A DNA stretch of 64,000 nucleotides from Rhipicephalus microplus (Eukaryota; Arthropoda; Arachnida; Ixodida; Ixodidae): positions 205,912,601 through 205,976,600 of the forward strand of contig NC_134701.1 in the NCBI RefSeq assembly GCF_043290135.1, in the 5' to 3' direction. Every line of letters begins with the position of its first letter. The stretch's first letter is position 1. The position numbers and the translations under genes are program-made. This document shows, piece by piece, positions 59,783 through 64,000 of the stretch. The notes beneath the pieces were generated by a model, which saw only the letters and a list, made by a program, of their open reading frames with translations, ran no database searches and was not told the origin of the DNA.

Positions 59783-59965
59783 AACCGGCGTGGCTCAGTG
59801 GTGGAACACTCGGCTGGCACCCAGCGGACCCGTGTTCGAGCCCGACTGTGTCACTGATGCTGTATTTTTTTTTTTTTTTGTCGTGCGATACGTGTGGTAA
59901 CGGACACTGGTGTCGGCGCACAACTTCGCGTGACCCGAGTCGTGTTCTCATAGCAGCTTTCGCTG
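59783..59965 (+). mobile_element. SINE-C copy directly after the L1-like poly(A)
   Basis: Head CCGGCGTGGCTCAGTGGTGG, then CTGGCACCCAGCGGACCCG and B box GTGTTCGAGCCCG; body GTAACGGACACTGGTGTCGG, GCGTGACCCGAGTCGTGTTC and ATAGCAGCTTTCGC. A T run at 59,864-59,879 sits between head and body. The match to 39,379-39,576 extends through head and body. Confidence 0.78.
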
Positions 59966-60206
59966 TACAAATATTGACTGAAATTCAACTCCATTGCAAC
60001 ACTACAACCGCCCTTTGAAATCATGGCAAAAGAATTTGCCTCGATATGACGAAAACTTGGGTAAGATATATGGGCGACTTAGTGTTGCGCCGCTAACTGC
60101 AATGCGTGATGTGGAACATAATTTTTTTCTGCAGATGGAAAAGTGATAAACACACTCCGTATGACTGCACTATAGCTCGTAGCAGTGCACAAGATCGTAC
60201 GATCGA
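59966..60206. other. short gene-free spacer
   Basis: Nothing recognised. Confidence 0.4.
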
Positions 60207-60425
60207 ACCCACCACGATGGTGTTGTGGTTACAGTGCTCGAAGCATGACCGATGGTCACGGGACCCCACCGCGGTGGTCGCATTTCGATGTATAGGCGGA
60301 ATGCTTGACTTAGATATGGGGGAAAATAACACCTGGTGGTCAAATTTTCCGAAGCCCACCACTGCGGCTTCCCTCATAATCATATCGTGGCTTCGGGACG
60401 TTGAACCCCCAGCAACTATACACCC
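60207..60425 (+). mobile_element. diverged Ruka-like SINE
   Basis: A decayed head (GATGGTGTTGTGGTTACAGT, then ACCGATGGTCACGGGACC) is followed by body strings: ACACCTGGTGGTCAAATTTT, CCGAAGCCCACCACTGCGGC, TCCCTCATAATCATATCGTG and CTTCGGGACGTTGAACCCC. The B box is lost. The 3' end lies a few bases from the LTR at 60,432. Confidence 0.7.
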
Positions 60426-60431
60426 ATACAC

Positions 60432-60601
60432 TGTTACGGTGAAGATTTATTCACGAACAACGGGTCTTGCTATCGCCTTAAAGAGCGCACAGTCATTCAG
60501 GCCAACGGGGGAAACTCGAGAGAGTAACCCACAACAACCACGTTGTCGTCCTCCTCTTTTTGGGTGCCACTTCAGCTGTGCCGGAGCGACAGTTCCATAC
60601 A
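60432..60601 (-). repeat. 3' LTR of a Ty3/Gypsy remnant
   Basis: In minus orientation it runs from TGTATGGAACTGTCGCTCCG to CTTCACCGTAACA (TG...CA ends) and contains AATAAA. About 125 bp of it recurs at 61,100-61,224. A purine-rich run (CGGCCGGGGAGATGCGAC on the minus strand) immediately precedes it and can serve as the polypurine tract. Confidence 0.75.
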
Positions 60602-60643
60602 CGTCGCATCTCCCCGGCCGGTAAGGCACCGTCTTGGTGCCTG

Positions 60644-61100
60644 TTAAATGAGCGAGTCAGCGTTGTAGGGCTTGAGACGAGAAACGTGGACTCCTTCCGT
60701 TCTGGGTGCAGCAGCTGATGAGTTTGTGGTAGCAGCAATCTCGTAGGTCGCAGGTGTGACCTGACGAAGGACTCGGTAGGGCCCAGCGTATCGCGATAGT
60801 AGTTTCTCGCAGAGGCCGACACGTCGAGATTGGAGCCACAGGAGAACAGGAGATCCCGCAGAAAAAACGGCATCTCTATGTCGACGGTCATAAAGGGACT
60901 TCTGTGCTGTCTGCGACGACGATAACCGAGCGCGCGGTATACCACACGTGCCGTGCACGAGGGCCAGGGTGCTCGCATCTTGAGCGTACGAAGTGTAGGA
61001 TGGGTGGTCTGATGAAAGCAGTGTGTCGAAGGACAGTAAGATACGACGTCCGAAGAGTAGATAAAATGGGGAGTAGCCCGCTTTTTCATGATGTGACAAG
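60644..61100 (-). pseudogene. Ty3/Gypsy integrase C-terminal fragment
   Basis: The minus frame reads KAGYSPFYLLFGRR (end of the integrase core), then SSQTAQKSLYDRRHRDAVFS, GSPVLLWLQSRRVGLCEKLL and SRYAGPYRVLRQVTPATYEI. It includes the GPY motif typical of Ty3/Gypsy integrase C-termini, and ends RVSRLKPYN-like text before a stop at 60,644. Everything upstream (gag, protease, RT, RNase H, catalytic integrase core) is missing: the fragment joins the 5' LTR remnant directly. Not capable of transposition. Annotated only as a host-genome LTR remnant. Confidence 0.85.
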
Positions 61101-61224
61101 TTAAAGAGAGCACAGTCATGCAGGCCAACGGGGGAAACTCGAGAGTCCAACCTACACCACCCACGTTGTCGTCTTCCTCCTTTTGGGTGCCATTTCAGGT
61201 GTGCCGGAGCGACAGTTCCATACA
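61100..61224 (-). repeat. 5' LTR remnant of the Ty3/Gypsy element
   Basis: Matches the 3' LTR from its TGTATGG start to CTCTTTAA, then breaks into integrase sequence, so about 45 bp of the LTR end is lost. The LTR copies differ by several substitutions and small indels. Five-base flanks (tacac before 60,432, cgcag after 61,224) do not match. Confidence 0.72.
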
Positions 61225-61478
61225 CGCAGGAATATATTGCAGTCGTACGCATGCGACTGCGCTATCTCGCTTTGACCGCATACCGTTATCGAAGCGATCC
61301 ACTGTGAAACACCCACCTCATGAGTCATCGCATCAGTAGGCTCCTGAAAGCCCTGCGGTGAGTTAACTGCAACTAGTTTGCAAAAAACGGTATCTGCCTG
61401 GGTTACTGTTCGCGTGCTGTGACCTCGTGTGGTGATCGTGTGGGCTGTGTCTGTCTCTCCGTTGTTATTATTAACTCT
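61225..61478. other. short gene-free stretch
   Basis: Nothing recognised. Confidence 0.4.
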
Positions 61479-61493
61479 TTACCTCCCACTCTC

Positions 61494-61658
61494 GCATTGC
61501 TGATGGTGGCGGAAATGTTGTAGGCCCGTGTGCTCAGATTTGGGTACACGTTAAAGAACCCCAGGTGGTCGAAATTTCCGGAGCCCTCCACTACGGCGTC
61601 TCACATAATCATATGGTGGTTTTGGGACGTTAAACCACACATATCAATCAAATCGATC
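61494..61658 (+). mobile_element. 5'-truncated Ruka-type SINE
   Basis: Starts in the body (GCATTGCTGATGGTGGCGGA) without a tRNA head and continues to the ATATCAATCAAATC tail. A perfect 15-bp target-site duplication ttacctcccactctc lies at 61,479-61,493 and 61,659-61,673. Confidence 0.94.
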
Positions 61659-61673
61659 TTACCTCCCACTCTC

Positions 61674-62059
61674 AATCTTGTCTTTTAGTGCAGAGAAGGG
61701 AACCGTACTTCCTCTTCCGGTTATACGACCCTGTCTTTTATACACTTTCTTTCATATCTCACTTTCAAGTATTACGAGCAAAGCACTTCCTGCCCTTACT
61801 GTGTTTTTTTTTCTCTGCAAAACCATCAAGTCAGAGGGGCCTCTATCTAATAGCGGCACAGCATGCGGGATAAGAAAGTGTGATCTTCGTTAGAAAAGCA
61901 GTGCATACATGACAAGAGTCAGCAAGAATAGAACAGCGCATCGGCACGCGGTTCATCGAAATGTGCGACACGTAAAGTGCGTACGTGATTGCTAAGTGTT
62001 TGAGATTGAATCAAGTCATGCAGACAACGTCTACAGAAGACCGTTTTTTTTTTTCGCAG
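61674..62059. other. gene-free stretch ending in a splice-acceptor-like pyrimidine tract
   Basis: No gene seen. The last 20 bases are a T run followed by CGCAG. Confidence 0.4.
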
Positions 62060-62281
62060 TTCTGGCCGTCAATTAAATCATGGCCCCCGATAGAAAGAGA
62101 CAGTGGTCCCTCGCGTCGATAAGAGTTAACGGGACACATTTCCTGACACTTTCGTCAGTATCTGTTTCCGTGTGCGTGATAGCCGTATGTTATTTTTACT
62201 TCCTTAATCGTATAAAACGTCCGTCAAGGCAGCGTCTTGCAGTATCCTCTACGGTCGGGTTAGATCTGGAGGCGTCTAAAG
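62060..62281 (+). CDS. candidate first coding exon of a signal-anchor membrane protein
   Basis: A long T tract with CAG at 62,057-62,059 gives a strong acceptor. The ATG at 62,080 (AATCATGGCC context) starts 67 codons. The donor is AAAG|GTAAAC at 62,281/62,282, leaving phase 1. The peptide begins MAPDRKRQWSLASIRVNGTH (basic, cytosolic-like) and then has a single hydrophobic helix, FLTLSSVSVSVCVIAVCYFYFL, at about residues 21-42. RIKRPSRQR and a Ser/Leu stretch follow. This is the layout of a type II membrane protein such as many Golgi enzymes, but no enzyme family is identified and the next exon is not in view. Past the donor, the frame turns into pyrimidine-rich non-coding-like sequence. Moderate to low confidence. 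Confidence 0.38.
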
Positions 62282-64000
62282 GTAAACGCCGTGTACCAGA
62301 CGGCGCCCCGAATCCTGCTTTTTTTTTCCTGTATCTTTTTTTGTCTTTTTTTTCCTTTACGATAGTACGCATGGTTTACTCACTTTGTATCTTCCTCGAG
62401 CGCGGTGTTAAGTGCGGTTATGATGCGCTTTTTCCTATCTCCGCTATCACTTCCCGTCCTGCTTTGTCACGAATCGTGTCCGGCTCGGCACAGCTTGGGT
62501 GCTCGCTTATCGTATCGTGCACACTGACCTGTCCGTATGCGCGGCCGTTGCAATTAAGGTGTCTGCCACCTTCTCTCTCGCGCGAACATTTCCTGGTAGA
62601 GCTCAAAGTATATACATACCCTGTGGCTGTATCTCTAAGCAGTGCACACATTGGCTTACAAAACGGGATCATGGCAGATGCAGCATACGGAGAGCACCCT
62701 ACAAATTGAGAACCAGGCCAAGATACACACACAACGTTTTCCTGCTTTTAGGAAAGGCTCAACTTACCCGCTCGTATACATTAGAGCGCAACTTTGACAA
62801 CAATGAATTTAACGCCGCACAAACAACCGAACCCACGAGGTGGTCGTGTCTTGTCTCTCAATACCCATTTGTTGTTAAGAAGGGCGTTGATGGTCGGATT
62901 GTAAGCGTAAGGAAGTAGACCAGCATTGACAACCCTATCGGTTCCCTTTTTCATCGAAAATGCACGGCCGTAAGACCGCGAATGAAAAGCCTACCAAGGC
63001 ATGCGCAGAGACGCTGAAGACGCGATGAGTCTTCGCCTTCTCTAAATCTTCTCGCACGCTTGCTTCGCTATCTAGCCAGGAAGCGCAGCCACACCCGCAG
63101 AAACGAAAGCGATTGCGTCAATAATAAAGTACGCGCACTTCGTGATCGATATGTGGCCGAAGGTGGGTAGAGACTTGATCCCGGTTCCTCAATTCACGTA
63201 TGCGCGGACATCGTGTAACACTAACGCACGTCCGTTGAGTGCTGGTTTGCCGGCTTCTTATATACGTGTAAGACTGGGTGAGGAAGATCCATTGTATCAC
63301 CACGCACACCGAACCTGCAGAGAGCCTAACCAAAACGAATGCGGGCTCCCATTTCGCAAAGCGCTGACAGAGAGATGCGTGGAAGATTCGCGTCTTGCCG
63401 GAGGATGTTCGAAATAGTACGTAGCCTCGGACGCCAACCATCCCGTGGCACTTGTCCGGCCTCGCATCCCGGAATAGGTCGTCCACGAGCTTTCAGCGCT
63501 GTCTCGGCAGCAGAGACAACTGAGACGTTATCTTCGCCCTTGCACCCCCGTGCAACCGTCACGAAACGCGCCGTGCATGCCGCCTCGAGTTAAAAGGCAA
63601 TTGCCTTCCGAGCGCGCCGGCGCCCCTCCTGGTACGTAGGGAGGGCTCGGCCGGAGCACATTGCGGCATGCACACCGATTCGCAAGCACGTCGCTAAGAC
63701 TATAAATGTCCCACAGCATTCTTTCCAGTGCCGTATTATGGTTGACTCCGCCACGGGCTGCGTTTACGACCCACTCCCACCCACCTCCCCCCACACGGAC
63801 AGTTCTCAATTTTTTTTCTCGCCCTGTAGTTCGGTGGCTCATGGTCTAAGTGTAGGAAGAGGAAACCAGTGGCAGACGACGTGTTCGGACTTATTTAGGA
63901 ACGTTGCGTTTATGACGAGGAACGCCTCCCCCGGAAGTGAGTTTTCTGTCGCTAACAGTGAGCGCGGTAAGTTAAGATACGTGCGAGCGATAAGGTCTTA
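62282..64000. other. gene-poor right edge, partly CpG-rich
   Basis: CpG-rich near 63,000-63,660. Frames of 80-140 codons on both strands lack domains. If the exon at 62,060-62,281 is real, this is its downstream intron. Confidence 0.35.

Noticed and set aside
59783..59850. Functional tRNA gene
   Set aside because: The same head plus a shared SINE body occur at 39.4-39.6 kb, so it is a SINE; the anticodon stem has a mismatch.

Overview
The window looks like nuclear DNA from a hard tick (Ixodidae, probably a metastriate genus such as Rhipicephalus, Dermacentor or Hyalomma). The main reason is a tRNA-headed SINE with a recognisable body, matching from memory the tick Ruka family. At least five near-complete and several truncated or divergent copies are present. 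Large microsatellites, nested non-LTR retrotransposons and long gene-poor stretches fit a large arthropod genome. There are no operons, ribosome binding sites or other prokaryotic features. The species is an inference, not a match.

Host genes are few. The best supported is on the minus strand. A 309-bp exon (11,683-11,991) encodes a signal-peptide-like core. A 4.86-kb intron follows, then a 2.6-kb terminal exon (4,216-6,825) encoding a very Gln/His/Pro-rich, low-complexity region. Both inferred splice junctions are phase 0, so the exons join in frame into a secreted protein of more than 970 residues. The first coding exon was not identified; a CpG-rich tract at 12,900-13,520 may be its promoter. 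Two weaker plus-strand candidates are a signal-anchor exon at 62,060-62,281 and a cysteine-rich secreted peptide start at 31,571.

The rest is mostly mobile DNA. Non-LTR elements include a 5'-truncated RNase H-bearing element (18.0-20.0 kb), a decayed RNase H element (44.5-45.5 kb), two C-terminal LINE remnants (28 and 37 kb), an RTE 3' end (37.5 kb), and three copies of one L1/Tx1-like family. The largest of these (53.7-59.8 kb) keeps ORF1, a split endonuclease and the reverse transcriptase. It carries a 5'-truncated SINE and a block of RTE endonuclease inside its own endonuclease domain. The other two are 3' fragments at 22.8-24.2 kb and 39.6-40.1 kb. There are three tRNA-derived SINE families, a Ty3/Gypsy remnant with short LTRs (60.4-61.2 kb), two copies of a foldback MITE (2.0 and 32.8 kb), other hairpin elements, and a three-copy repeat family carrying tetranucleotide arrays (22.0, 51.5 and 52.9 kb).

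No CRISPR array, rRNA gene or convincing functional tRNA gene was seen. The most interesting signals are retrotransposon architectures: reversed truncation of the RTE block, L1-like poly(A) ends abutting tRNA-type SINE heads at two loci, and a SINE head fused to an L1-like 3' fragment. The phase-matched secreted gene is the other point of interest. No clearly new host system was found. Homology calls are from reading translated motifs without database searches.
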